Source: a virus. From it: a stretch of 21,214 nt of DNA. The position numbers were made by a program, and so were the translations under genes. The DNA lies in IMG/VR virus record IMGVR_UViG_3300045118_000692, positions 1-21,214 of that record; one strand, 5' to 3'. The notes under the pieces were generated by a model. It was not told where the DNA came from and ran no database searches. It was given only the letters and a program-made list of their open reading frames with translations. Shown one piece after another: positions 1 through 7,150 of the stretch (position 1 is its first letter; each line of letters begins with the position of its first letter).

Positions 1-1
1 A

Positions 2-31
2 AAAATGATGTTAGAACATTATTACGATTGA
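2..31 (+). CDS. C-terminal tail of an upstream gene (partial)
   Basis: Reading from base 2, an open frame gives about nine codons (KMMLEHYYD) and ends at TGA 29-31, nine bases before the next start and just upstream of its ribosome binding site. The spacing matches the tight packing of the rest of the operon, so this may be the end of the preceding gene. The piece is too short to identify. In this gene order a terminase or other packaging gene could lie upstream, but nothing here shows it. A chance open frame is quite possible. Confidence 0.35.
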   Translation, partial: KMMLEHYYD

Positions 32-40
32 GGAGAAGAA

Positions 41-307
41 ATGCCTGAAGAAATAAAATCTGGAGATAATGGAGAATTAAAGCCTGAACCACAGAAGCCG
101 AAGGATATTGTTATAACCATAACCTTATCGCCAGAAGGGAAACTCTCTGTGCAGGCCCCGGGGAATGGCCAGTTATATGATTTGCCAATGGCACTGTATC
201 TTATGGAATTAGCCAAAGACCATATCAAGGCAGTTAATCTGGCACAGAGCCAATCAAAAATAATACAACCAAGACCAAGAATAGGTGATATTTTTAGGGG
301 ACATTAA
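41..307 (+). CDS. small phage protein of unknown function
   Basis: This 88-aa soluble protein starts at ATG 41 behind a good ribosome binding site (GAGGAG). The first 22 residues are charged and proline-rich. A short beta-like segment follows (about 23-40, VITITLSPEGKLSVQAPG), then an amphipathic helix (about 45-68). No signal peptide, membrane segment or catalytic motif is visible. Its TAA overlaps the ATG of the hydrolase gene by one base (TAATG), so the two are probably translationally coupled. I do not recognise the family. Its place just upstream of the portal suggests a packaging or head-accessory gene, but that is inference from position only. Confidence 0.75.
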   Translation: MPEEIKSGDNGELKPEPQKPKDIVITITLSPEGKLSVQAPGNGQLYDLPMALYLMELAKDHIKAVNLAQSQSKIIQPRPRIGDIFRGH

Positions 308-774
308 TGCCTTTTGATATATCAAAACTTACTTCAGAAGATATAGCCGCCCTTACAAGAATGGTCTATGGCGAGGCCGCCGGTTCAGATAATGCCACAA
401 TGAAAATGATAGCCCAGACCGCCATAAATCGCCTGCGTTCCGGCAGGTCAAAAGAGTTTGGGGGAAACCTGACAAAAATCTTAAAGAAAGGTTATTATGC
501 CGTTAAAAATCCCAATAAGCCATATCGCCAAGCATTGTCGGGGCAATTTAACGATGAGTTATCAAAAAACGCCTGGACACAAGCGCAGAATATGGTCAAT
601 GAAGTTATAAAAAACCAGGACTTCGGAAATGCGATGTTTTATTTTACTCCAGAGGAAATCAAACGATTAAAGAAGGGTGGGTTTAATTTTAACATCGTAG
701 TTCCCACAGGGCAGGTTGGGAATTATCAGACCTTCGGCTATCCGATACAGGCGAGCCATTACAGAAAGGAGTAA
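307..774 (+). CDS. SleB-like cell-wall hydrolase (probable endolysin)
   Basis: This 155-aa protein resembles the Hydrolase_2/SleB family, which cuts the glycan strands of peptidoglycan. The family signature is visible near the N terminus: residues 16-25 read LTRMVYGEAA, with E23 in the place of the catalytic glutamate, followed by the conserved A-x-x-A-I-N-R-L helix (about 38-43). The C-terminal part (AMFYFTP, then VPTGQVGNYQTFGY) resembles the family's final beta region. The protein is about the size of the isolated catalytic domain and has no peptidoglycan-binding repeats, signal peptide or membrane anchor, so release would need a holin or a role inside the virion. No holin or spanin gene is recognisable in the window. 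It is the only obvious lysis candidate, though it could instead be a virion-associated lysin used at entry. It overlaps the previous gene by one base. Confidence 0.7.
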   Translation: MPFDISKLTSEDIAALTRMVYGEAAGSDNATMKMIAQTAINRLRSGRSKEFGGNLTKILKKGYYAVKNPNKPYRQALSGQFNDELSKNAWTQAQNMVNEVIKNQDFGNAMFYFTPEEIKRLKKGGFNFNIVVPTGQVGNYQTFGYPIQASHYRKE

Positions 775-775
775 T

Positions 776-937
776 ATGCCATTGAAAAAAGGGAAAAGTA
801 AAAAAGTGATTAGTAAGAATATATCGGAGTTAATGCACTCTGGTCGTCCACAGAAACAGGCAATAGCCATAGCAATGAGCAAGGCAGGATTATCAAAGAA
901 GAAAAAGAAAAAAGTTCCGCATTATAGGATGTCATAA
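776..937 (+). CDS. DUF6496-like small basic phage protein
   Basis: This is a 53-aa, very lysine-rich protein. ATG 776 is preferred over the in-frame upstream ATG at 716 because it lies one base after the hydrolase stop and has an AGAAAGGAG ribosome binding site at good spacing. The pattern is a basic N terminus, then I-x-E-L-M-H-S-G-R-P-Q-K-Q-A-I-A-I-A-M-S-K-A, then a poly-lysine tail. This is typical of small phage proteins annotated as DUF6496, which often lie near terminase and portal genes. The molecular role is not established. The charge suggests nucleic-acid binding, but that is inference. Confidence 0.75.
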   Translation: MPLKKGKSKKVISKNISELMHSGRPQKQAIAIAMSKAGLSKKKKKKVPHYRMS

Positions 938-953
938 GGAGAGGATGACAGAG

Positions 954-1235
954 ATGCCGATGATTGATTTAGGGCGCAAGCCAGAAAAAATAACTACGCA
1001 AAGTGTTCCGCAGGAAGCCAAACAGCCAGAAATTTATTATCCTTCTTTTTACATTGACAAGGAAATCCCTATAGATGAAAAATCTATCGGTAAAGAAGTT
1101 ATGGCTATATGTAAATTAAAAGTTCGCTCAATCAGCAAACGCTCCGATAAAAAAGGGGATGATTATTCTTGTTCGTTTGATGTAATGGGAATTGATTTTA
1201 TGCCTAAATCAAAAGGGCATTACCAAAAAGGTTAA
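954..1235 (+). CDS. small phage protein upstream of portal, unknown function
   Basis: This protein has 93 aa from ATG 954. The in-frame ATG at 945 lies almost on top of the AAGGAGAGG ribosome binding site (937-944), whereas ATG 954 has about nine bases of spacing, so I choose it. The central part (from about YYPSFYIDKEIPIDEKSIGKE) looks like a short beta-rich domain; it continues through K-V-R-S-I-S and an S-C-S-F-D-V-M-G-I strand. Small proteins of this shape next to phage portals are sometimes annotated as capsid staple-like proteins, but I regard that only as a possibility. There is no signal peptide or membrane segment. The gene ends three bases before the portal start, consistent with one transcript. 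Confidence 0.7.
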   Translation: MPMIDLGRKPEKITTQSVPQEAKQPEIYYPSFYIDKEIPIDEKSIGKEVMAICKLKVRSISKRSDKKGDDYSCSFDVMGIDFMPKSKGHYQKG

Positions 1236-1238
1236 CCT

Positions 1239-3272
1239 ATGCCAGAATATAAACAGAAATCCAAAACCCCGCATTACAAGACAGACAATCCGCAAAACCC
1301 AAAACAGGTTGAGCAGATAAACCCTTGCGTTAAATTTGTAATTGACTCCTGGGAGTCTTGGGACGACTATTGGGCGGAAAAGTTTAATAAGTTTGAAAAG
1401 TTTTATGACCGCTGGATGGGCAAGCCGCCAAAAAGAGACGAGGAATGGCAGGCGCAATTCCATAAACGGCTTTCTTGGCAGGCGGAAAAAACCCTTGTGG
1501 CAAGGTATCACTCCGCTTTGTTTCCGGTTTCTGCCCCCATAGAGGCAGAGGCAACAGACATCCCGAATGAACTTCAGAAGATACTCGCCAAGTCAATGGT
1601 AGCACACTGGTTTAAGATTGGTAGGTTCGGAAAAGAGTTTTTATCAAGTATGCGCTCTGCGGGTATTTATGGAACAGGATTATTTGAGGATGACTGGTAT
1701 GTAAGGAAAGAAAATATAACCGAGAAGGTAGAGAAACGGATACCTGATTACCGGCCTCTGGTTGATTTAAACGGAAATAAAATCACCGACGAGCAGGGAA
1801 ATATAAAAGTTGAGCAATTAGGGTATAAGAATGTTTTGACCGAGCAGCCAAGATTAAAAATAGTAGAGGATAGGTATAGGGTGCGTAAGGCAAATATCTT
1901 TGCTTGGCGGATACATCCTAACAAGATAGATGATGATGATGACTTTCCTGCGATAAAACAGGAGTTCGTAACCTATGATGATTTATTAGAAAGACAAGCA
2001 GAGGCGGAGAAGTACGGTTTTACCAAGTTTGATAACATAGAAAAACTTGAACAGGATAAATTCAACATCAAAGAAGAAGATTTGAAACGCCTGCAAAAGG
2101 AAGGCGATTATATAGATAAGGACAATCCCAGGATAGAGCTATTGCATTACTGGGGGTTATATTCAGACAGTGCAAATGTCCAGAAGAAACCGATGTGGAT
2201 TATTGTTGCCAATAGAAAATATATCCTGCGTAAGCAGGATAATCCTTATTGGCACAAAAAACCCCCGCTTTTCCATATTGTCTGGACAGAGGACGAAAGA
2301 CCAAGTTATTACGGAATAGGCCTATGCGAGATAGGAGCGGACGCGGAAGATAGGGCGAATACCAATGTCAATATCAGGATAGATGAGCGCAAGAAGAGCC
2401 TGCGGGGGGGCGGGGTTTATAATCGGCTTGATAAAAAAATCAAGAAATCAGAACTCCAGCAGAATATCCCCGGCCTGTGGCGCGGGGCCTCTGATATAAA
2501 TAATATCAAACCGGATTTACCTATTCCCAAGTCAACTCTTGATGATTATAAGGAAGAAGAAGTCGCGGTTAACGACCATAGGGAGATTACCGGTGCCTCC
2601 AGCGCATTATTACCCACGGAAAATCCCCGTAATAGACCGGATACTTTGGGCGGTATGCAACAGGAACTTGGTCAAGCGGTGGCGAAGTTAAAACCAGATT
2701 TATCTATGATGGAGATTATGGGTATCCGTAAGATTGCTGACAGGGCGTTGTTATTAACCAGGCAATTTATGACGAAAGAGGAGACTATAGAGATTATCGC
2801 CTCTGAAAGCCAACTCAAACAATTCAATATCGCAAAGATTTATACAATGACCCCAGAGCAGTTAATGGGTTCGGTGAGGTTCTTCTGTACAGGATTATCA
2901 GAGAGCTTGGATAAAATGCAGAATATAGATAAGGCATTGAAGTTTATGGAGATACTGCAAAAGACCGCCCCAGGGCATCCTTTTGTTAATTTTCTGATTA
3001 AAAAGATTGCTTTCTGGCTTGGATTTGAGGACGCGGGGGAATTCTTTGATAATATGCCAATGCTTCCTGCAATGCCCCCAGGATTGCCCCCAGGATTGCC
3101 ACCAGGGGCTCAAGGCGGGGCGATTATACCTGGAGGTATACCTATGCCTGTCCCGCCAGGAATGCCGCCTCCTGGAGGCAATGGAGGCAGATTATCGCCT
3201 GAATTATTGGCAATGATAGCGCAAAATATAGCGCGAGGAGGACAACCAGTTAATCAACCAGGAATGATTTAA
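1239..3272 (+). CDS. portal protein (podovirus-type)
   Basis: This 677-aa protein would form the dodecameric channel at the capsid vertex through which DNA is packaged and ejected. Its length, position just before a scaffold-like gene and the capsid gene, and composition fit large podoviral portals. The N-terminal part has W-x-S-W-D-D-Y-W followed by helices. The middle contains the R-I-H-P-N-K-I-D-D-D-D-D segment typical of such portals, where a 'location' or substrate strand is followed by an acidic patch. A later segment (PLFHIVWTEDERPSYYGIGLCE) matches the portal-family pattern in which a P-x-Y-G-x-G motif precedes the long helix. The last 70 or so residues are rich in Pro, Gly and Met (MPPGLPPGLPPG) and look disordered. 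Start ATG 1239 has only a weak AAAAGG site. A strong hairpin follows the stop. Confidence 0.85.
   Translation: MPEYKQKSKTPHYKTDNPQNPKQVEQINPCVKFVIDSWESWDDYWAEKFNKFEKFYDRWMGKPPKRDEEWQAQFHKRLSWQAEKTLVARYHSALFPVSAPIEAEATDIPNELQKILAKSMVAHWFKIGRFGKEFLSSMRSAGIYGTGLFEDDWYVRKENITEKVEKRIPDYRPLVDLNGNKITDEQGNIKVEQLGYKNVLTEQPRLKIVEDRYRVRKANIFAWRIHPNKIDDDDDFPAIKQEFVTYDDLLERQAEAEKYGFTKFDNIEKLEQDKFNIKEEDLKRLQKEGDYIDKDNPRIELLHYWGLYSDSANVQKKPMWIIVANRKYILRKQDNPYWHKKPPLFHIVWTEDERPSYYGIGLCEIGADAEDRANTNVNIRIDERKKSLRGGGVYNRLDKKIKKSELQQNIPGLWRGASDINNIKPDLPIPKSTLDDYKEEEVAVNDHREITGASSALLPTENPRNRPDTLGGMQQELGQAVAKLKPDLSMMEIMGIRKIADRALLLTRQFMTKEETIEIIASESQLKQFNIAKIYTMTPEQLMGSVRFFCTGLSESLDKMQNIDKALKFMEILQKTAPGHPFVNFLIKKIAFWLGFEDAGEFFDNMPMLPAMPPGLPPGLPPGAQGGAIIPGGIPMPVPPGMPPPGGNGGRLSPELLAMIAQNIARGGQPVNQPGMI
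3071..3108 (+). repeat. short tandem repeat inside the portal C terminus
   Basis: The DNA repeats a roughly 12-base unit (CCCCCAGGATTG and a variant) about three times, encoding PPGL-PPGL-PPG in the disordered portal tail. Such runs change length easily by slippage; multiples of 12 keep the frame. Confidence 0.6.
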
Positions 3273-3299
3273 TAGATTTAGCCTTAATCTGAATACCAG

Positions 3300-3346
3300 A
3301 AGGGCTTGTTATATGTTCAATGAATGAACAGCAAGCCCTTTTTTAT
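3300..3346 (+). terminator. rho-independent terminator between portal and scaffold genes
   Basis: AAGGGCTTG (3300-3308) pairs with CAAGCCCTT (3332-3340). Inside it a second stem, TGTTCA (3314-3319) with TGAACA (3325-3330), closes a five-base loop, and a T run follows at 3339-3344. This is a typical intrinsic terminator and starts 27 bases after the portal stop. No clear promoter is visible between it and the next start, so it may act as a partial terminator or attenuator that sets the portal to scaffold/capsid ratio. Confidence 0.75.
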
Positions 3347-3395
3347 TAACCCAAGTCGGCAAGCACAATGCCCCGACAAAGCAAAGGAGCAAGAG

Positions 3396-4241
3396 ATGCC
3401 AGAACCAATTACCCCCAATCCGCAAGGACAGGGCGCGGCTGGCGGCGGTCAAGAACCACCGGCAGGCGCACAAACACCACCGGCACAGAGTATCTACAAA
3501 GATTTACAGGTCAAGAAAGGATTTAAGTCAGAGGAAGATTTGGCAAAAAGTTATATTGAGGCCGAGCAATCTCTGGGCAAACATCAAAATCTTAATAACA
3601 AAGTAAAACAACAACTTGAGTCCGCAGGATATACCATTGATGATGAGGGAAATGTAAAACCAGTAGGTCAACCAAGTGGTCAACCACTTACTCAACCAGG
3701 TGGTCAACCGGGTGGTTATCCTGGACAGCCAGTAGAACAGATATATGATCCTTATACCGGGCAAATTATTACTGACCCCATTGCTATACAGTTAGCAAGG
3801 ATGCCTTTAGGCATGAGAGAGGCGACTGTAGTTAATGCGATTATAGAACAGAGAGAAAAACAGCAGATAGGAAGTTATCAGGCAGAGGCAGAAGTTTTAT
3901 CAACTCCAGAGGCAAAAGGATTTGAGGATGATGTCAGAAATGTAATGCGCCAAGTTCCTTTGGCCCAGCGTGCGAATAAACAGAGTTGGCAAGATGCCCT
4001 TTTGAGAGTCAAAGGTATGAGATATGACCAAGCAGTAAAGAATGCGGGGCAACAAGGGGTAGAGGCATTTTTGAACAAAGAAGGAATACAAATCCCTGAA
4101 GGGTCAGGCGGGCAGCAAGGTGTGGCAACATTAACGGCAGAGCAGGAACAGGTTTATAGATATTACCAGCAAAATTATCCTGGGATGTTTAAAGACAAGG
4201 CCGCTTTTTTAAGGGCGAATAGTCCGACAGGCGGAAGATAA
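3396..4241 (+). CDS. scaffold-like head assembly protein
   Basis: This 281-aa protein starts at ATG 3396, which has an AAAGGAG ribosome binding site. An earlier in-frame ATG (3324) lies in the loop of the terminator hairpin and has no site, so I reject it. The N-terminal 30 residues are rich in Pro, Gly and Gln. A helical segment follows (KGFKSEEDLAKSYIEAEQSLGKH), a form often seen in podoviral scaffolding proteins. A low-complexity GQP/TQP repeat comes next, and then a helical C-terminal half. Scaffolds are charged, helical, low-complexity proteins encoded between portal and capsid genes, and this fits on all counts. The protein would guide procapsid assembly and then leave. The assignment rests on position and composition, not on a catalytic motif. 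Confidence 0.7.
   Translation: MPEPITPNPQGQGAAGGGQEPPAGAQTPPAQSIYKDLQVKKGFKSEEDLAKSYIEAEQSLGKHQNLNNKVKQQLESAGYTIDDEGNVKPVGQPSGQPLTQPGGQPGGYPGQPVEQIYDPYTGQIITDPIAIQLARMPLGMREATVVNAIIEQREKQQIGSYQAEAEVLSTPEAKGFEDDVRNVMRQVPLAQRANKQSWQDALLRVKGMRYDQAVKNAGQQGVEAFLNKEGIQIPEGSGGQQGVATLTAEQEQVYRYYQQNYPGMFKDKAAFLRANSPTGGR
3663..3726 (+). repeat. imperfect GGTCAACC repeat coding for GQP/TQP
   Basis: GGTCAACC occurs at 3666, 3678 and 3702, with a CTCAACCA variant at 3691. It encodes a Gly-Gln-Pro-rich linker in the scaffold-like protein and may vary in copy number between relatives. Confidence 0.6.
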
Positions 4242-4243
4242 AT

Positions 4244-5038
4244 ATGGCAGACCTGCATCCTTCAAAAACAGCGAAATCCGGGCACTTGCCTTCTGATGAT
4301 TTTATATCAAGAGGCGTAAACAGGGATGTAGGGGCATTTCCAGCGACTAAAGATGTTTACTGCAAACAATGCGGTTTCCCCTGCAATCTTGCCAGAGATA
4401 TAAGAAAGATTGACCAGTTTGCCGGAGAGAGTATTGGACAGGGGTTTAAGATTACCGACCACGGCTATCCCACGAGAGAGGAGATAGACGGGGGCGAGAT
4501 TTATGAAGGTAGCGAAAGGACTACCGTAAGTTTAAGCGCAGAATTAAGCAATGGTTCTTTTGAAGATTGGACAACAGGAAACCCTGATAGCTGGACTTTA
4601 TCAGGAAGCGTAACTGAGGAAACATCATCAGGATATTTTGACGAGTCCGATGATGGCTCCTCAAGTTGCAAGATAACCAGAAGTGGCTCCGATATTTCGT
4701 TGAGTCAAACGATGGCTAATCCCTCTGATTTTGGTAACAATACTATTATCTTCAGAGCAAGAGTAAAGTCATCTACGAATGAGGTAATACGGCTAAGGGT
4801 TGATGTTAACTCCGTCAGTTATTACTCATCGTATAACATCGCTCAACAGAATTTCCAAGAACTATCTTGCCTGGTTATTTGTCCAGCGACAGTAAGTTCC
4901 TTAATTGTTTATATACTGGCGGATAGCGCCAATGGAACCGCCTATATTGACCAGTGTATTTTGCACCGGTCAGGAAACCCGATTACTGCTACTGTTTCGG
5001 CGGGGTGCCCCCAATGCGGGAGCTTTAATTATTATTAA
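4244..5038 (+). CDS. zinc-ribbon head protein with carbohydrate-binding-like insertion
   Basis: This 264-aa protein begins two bases after the scaffold stop. Cys40-Lys-Gln-Cys43 near the N terminus and Cys255-Pro-Gln-Cys258-Gly-Ser at the C terminus have the form of the two halves of a zinc ribbon (CxxCG...CPxCGS). Between them, residues about 100-243 look like a jelly-roll carbohydrate-binding module of the CBM4/9 type: N-G-S-F-E-D-W, then P-D-S-W-T-L-S-G, alternating strands, and a final A-Y-I-D-Q-C strand. The simplest reading is that a beta-sandwich domain has been inserted into the loop of a small zinc-ribbon protein. Position between scaffold and capsid genes suggests a virion surface or head-accessory protein that could bind glycans. 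No signal peptide is present. Sugar binding is inferred from fold resemblance only. Confidence 0.6.
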   Translation: MADLHPSKTAKSGHLPSDDFISRGVNRDVGAFPATKDVYCKQCGFPCNLARDIRKIDQFAGESIGQGFKITDHGYPTREEIDGGEIYEGSERTTVSLSAELSNGSFEDWTTGNPDSWTLSGSVTEETSSGYFDESDDGSSSCKITRSGSDISLSQTMANPSDFGNNTIIFRARVKSSTNEVIRLRVDVNSVSYYSSYNIAQQNFQELSCLVICPATVSSLIVYILADSANGTAYIDQCILHRSGNPITATVSAGCPQCGSFNYY

Positions 5039-5075
5039 ATAGAAACAGGGCAGTTCTTAACTAAAGGAGAAAACA

Positions 5076-5828
5076 ATGAATCTTTGTATGGAATATCCAG
5101 AAGGGATTATGAAGCTTCCCGTTTATGATGCTTCATTAATAACCAAAGGACAGTTATTGAAGTGGGGTGCTGATGCCGGAACTTACAATGGCACAGTGCT
5201 TAACTCTATGGTTGATGTCGCTGATACCGCAGCAGATGCCTTTGCGGTAGCGATTGAGGGACTTACAAGCAGCGTTGCTTCAAACAGGCAGACACCTTAT
5301 GTATATCGTGTGCTTTGTAAAATCCTGAATAATCCGACCATTATGAAAATCTACTATGATATGTCAACTAGCACGGATTTGGATGTTGCAAGCTCAACCT
5401 CAACGATAATCACCACAGCGGCAAACGATGATGACCTTGACGGTGGATGGGTTTATATTAACTCAGGAACCGGAGCAGGCCAACTTCGTTATATTAAGGC
5501 ATCAACTGCTACGACTATAACGGTAAACACCGCTTTCACCACCACTCCAGACTCTACATCCGATTTTATCATAATCAGGCCGGAAGGAGCCCCTCTGGAT
5601 GGAATAGCCCTTAACGCAACCTTTGATATGATACTTCCAGTGTTGAATGAAACTAATGCCTCGCGCATTATCATACTGGAAAATCACGTTCAAGGGCCTA
5701 TGGGAGATAAAGTCCTTAATATCACTGACAATTCAGACCTGGAAACTGATGGTTTGAATGGCAGGGGTGTGAGATTTTATTCGGTGGCTATTATTGGTGA
5801 TGGCGCATTATGGGCAACAGGATTTTAA
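5076..5828 (+). CDS. probable capsid decoration / head protein with GTGAGQ beta domain
   Basis: This 250-aa beta-rich protein lies directly before the major capsid gene, the usual place of a decoration protein. The start is ATG 5076 with an AAAGGAG site. The N-terminal part (PVYDASLITKGQLLKWG, later ADAFAVAIEGL) resembles the short beta fold of lambda gpD-like and related head proteins, in which a value is set by 'kG' turns. Residues about 98-170 hold a distinct module, with S-G-T-G-A-G-Q (130-136), then T-I-T-V-N-T-A-F-T-T-T-P-D and a final I-I-I-R strand. The same module is found in the adaptor gene at 9341. The C-terminal part resumes with A-L-N-A-T-F. The function is inferred from position and composition. 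Confidence 0.55.
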   Translation: MNLCMEYPEGIMKLPVYDASLITKGQLLKWGADAGTYNGTVLNSMVDVADTAADAFAVAIEGLTSSVASNRQTPYVYRVLCKILNNPTIMKIYYDMSTSTDLDVASSTSTIITTAANDDDLDGGWVYINSGTGAGQLRYIKASTATTITVNTAFTTTPDSTSDFIIIRPEGAPLDGIALNATFDMILPVLNETNASRIIILENHVQGPMGDKVLNITDNSDLETDGLNGRGVRFYSVAIIGDGALWATGF

Positions 5829-5858
5829 TATTAGTTAACTTAATAGGAGGTTTTTAAG

Positions 5859-6773
5859 ATGCCAGTTCCGATAGCAAGTCAGAATTTTCCAAACATTGTG
5901 GCGCCTGGCATCCGTGAAGCGTTCTTTAATTCGTATGACGAAACAGTAACGCGCGAGGCGATGATTCCTCGTTTATTTCGGATGGAAGGTTCCACAAGGC
6001 AGAATGAATATACTCTCTCCATATCAGGATTGACTGACTTTGAAGATTTTACCTCAACAGGACAGATTCAATATGATGATATTTCGGAAGGGTATAAAAA
6101 GACCTTTACCCATAACGAATGGACTAAAGGCATCCGTATAAGGCGTGCCGCAAAGGACGACGACCTATATGGAATTTTTAATGGTTTACCGAGGCAGCGC
6201 GGTATTGCCGCGGCAAGGACAAGAGAGAAGCACGGGGCCTCTATATTCATCGGAGCATTTAGCGGTACATCTGGCCCTGATAGTTTGCCTCTCTGTTCCT
6301 CAGCGCATACTTCAACCGTAACAGGCGTAGCAACACAGTCAAACTCAGGCACCGATACTTTATCTAAAACCACTGTTTCCTCAACTCGTTTGGCGATGAA
6401 AAAGTTTTATGCATTAAACGGTGAGAGGATAGGCGTTAAGGGCGATATGCTTTTAGTGTCTATGGATAAAGAACAAGATGCTTGGGAGATTATATCTTCA
6501 AAGGGTGAACCTGAAACCGATAACAACAATGTTAACTTCCATTATGGAAAATATAAACTGGCAGTCTGGGATGAACTTACTTCTCCTCATGACTGGTGGA
6601 TGATGGATTCAACCCTTGCGAAGTTAAATCTGCTTTGGTTTGATAGGGTGAAATTGGAACTTAACCAAGATGTAGCTTTTAATACCTATGAGGCAAGGTT
6701 CTCTGCCTATATGAGGTATAGCTATGGATGGAGCGATTGGGTGTTCATATATGGCCATAACGCCACATCTTAA
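5859..6773 (+). CDS. major capsid protein (HK97 fold, Mu gpT-like)
   Basis: This 304-aa protein is the best candidate for the shell protein. Its start, ATG 5859, has a strong ribosome binding site (AGGAGG), as expected for the most abundant virion protein. The C-terminal half follows the Mu gpT-like capsid pattern: P-L-C-S-S-A-H-T (about 144-151), a serine/threonine-rich loop, the helix T-V-S-S-T-R-L-A-M (172-180), G-E-R-I-G-V-K-G-D-M-L-L-V (188-200), then A-W-E-I-I-S-S (208-214), N-N-N-V-N-F-H-Y-G (222-230) and L-A-V-W-D-E-L (234-240) before D-W-W-M-M-D (245-250). It is somewhat shorter than many free-standing capsid proteins, and no protease domain is fused. The next gene starts 14 bases later behind its own AAAGGAGG site. 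Confidence 0.85.
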   Translation: MPVPIASQNFPNIVAPGIREAFFNSYDETVTREAMIPRLFRMEGSTRQNEYTLSISGLTDFEDFTSTGQIQYDDISEGYKKTFTHNEWTKGIRIRRAAKDDDLYGIFNGLPRQRGIAAARTREKHGASIFIGAFSGTSGPDSLPLCSSAHTSTVTGVATQSNSGTDTLSKTTVSSTRLAMKKFYALNGERIGVKGDMLLVSMDKEQDAWEIISSKGEPETDNNNVNFHYGKYKLAVWDELTSPHDWWMMDSTLAKLNLLWFDRVKLELNQDVAFNTYEARFSAYMRYSYGWSDWVFIYGHNATS

Positions 6774-6787
6774 AGGAGGATGCGACT

Positions 6788-7105
6788 ATGAAAAAATTTA
6801 TAGTGGCAACCTTTCTTATAGCAATAGCTATTCTTGTTTTTGTTTCAAGGGGTTATTGTGCTGAAGATTGGTCGCAATATGAATCAGGGAGGGATAATAT
6901 TCGGCTTGACGGGTATCACGGCCAGCCTGGATATATCGCTTTTACTGATGGTGATGGAACGATTGAAGGATATTTGTTTGCTTCTGGGAATAAACTACTC
7001 TGGGTTTCGCCAAATGCTTTTAGCACTGCTTTTGGTTCTTCTCAGGTTACAGAGGCGTCTTATGCCAATCGTTTAAGCACTGTTGCGGTTAATTATCCTT
7101 ACTGA
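6788..7105 (+). CDS. secreted small protein next to the capsid gene, unknown function
   Basis: This 105-aa protein has an N-terminal Sec signal peptide: MKK, a 17-residue hydrophobic core, and a likely cut after C24-A25 before E26-D27. The C24 context (R-G-Y-C) does not fit a lipobox, so I read it as signal peptidase I, not a lipoprotein. The mature 80 residues look beta-rich and hydrophilic (IAFTDGDGTIEGYLFASGNKLLWVSP) and end in V-N-Y-P-Y. The start has a strong AAAGGAGG site and the gene is tightly coupled to the capsid gene. A signal peptide on a product of the capsid operon is unusual, because virion proteins assemble in the cytoplasm. I do not recognise the family. Confidence 0.7.
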   Translation: MKKFIVATFLIAIAILVFVSRGYCAEDWSQYESGRDNIRLDGYHGQPGYIAFTDGDGTIEGYLFASGNKLLWVSPNAFSTAFGSSQVTEASYANRLSTVAVNYPY

Positions 7106-7110
7106 GATAA

Positions 7111-7144
7111 AAGACAGACGGGGGTTTATTCCCCCGTCTGTCTT
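7111..7144 (+). terminator. perfect 14-bp hairpin downstream of 6788-7105, likely terminator or processing site
   Basis: AAGACAGACGGGGG (7111-7124) pairs perfectly with CCCCCGTCTGTCTT (7131-7144) around the loop TTTATT. The stem is symmetrical and GC-rich at the tip. The T tract after it is weak (TTAATATTAT), so it may terminate only in part or act as an RNA stability or processing element. It starts five bases after the stop of the secreted protein and ends six bases before the next ATG. Confidence 0.65.
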
Positions 7145-7150
7145 AATATT

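Noticed and set aside
3324-3395. Upstream start for the scaffold-like gene at 3324
   Set aside because: The ATG lies in the loop of the terminator hairpin without a ribosome binding site, whereas ATG 3396 has AAAGGAG at good spacing.
6068-6373. Minus-strand open frame of 101 codons within the capsid gene
   Set aside because: It is fully inside the major capsid gene and shows no ribosome binding site or recognisable domain.
6788-6865. Lipoprotein signal in the gene at 6788
   Set aside because: The cysteine is preceded by R-G-Y instead of a lipobox such as L-A-G or L-S-A, and a signal peptidase I cut after C-A fits better.
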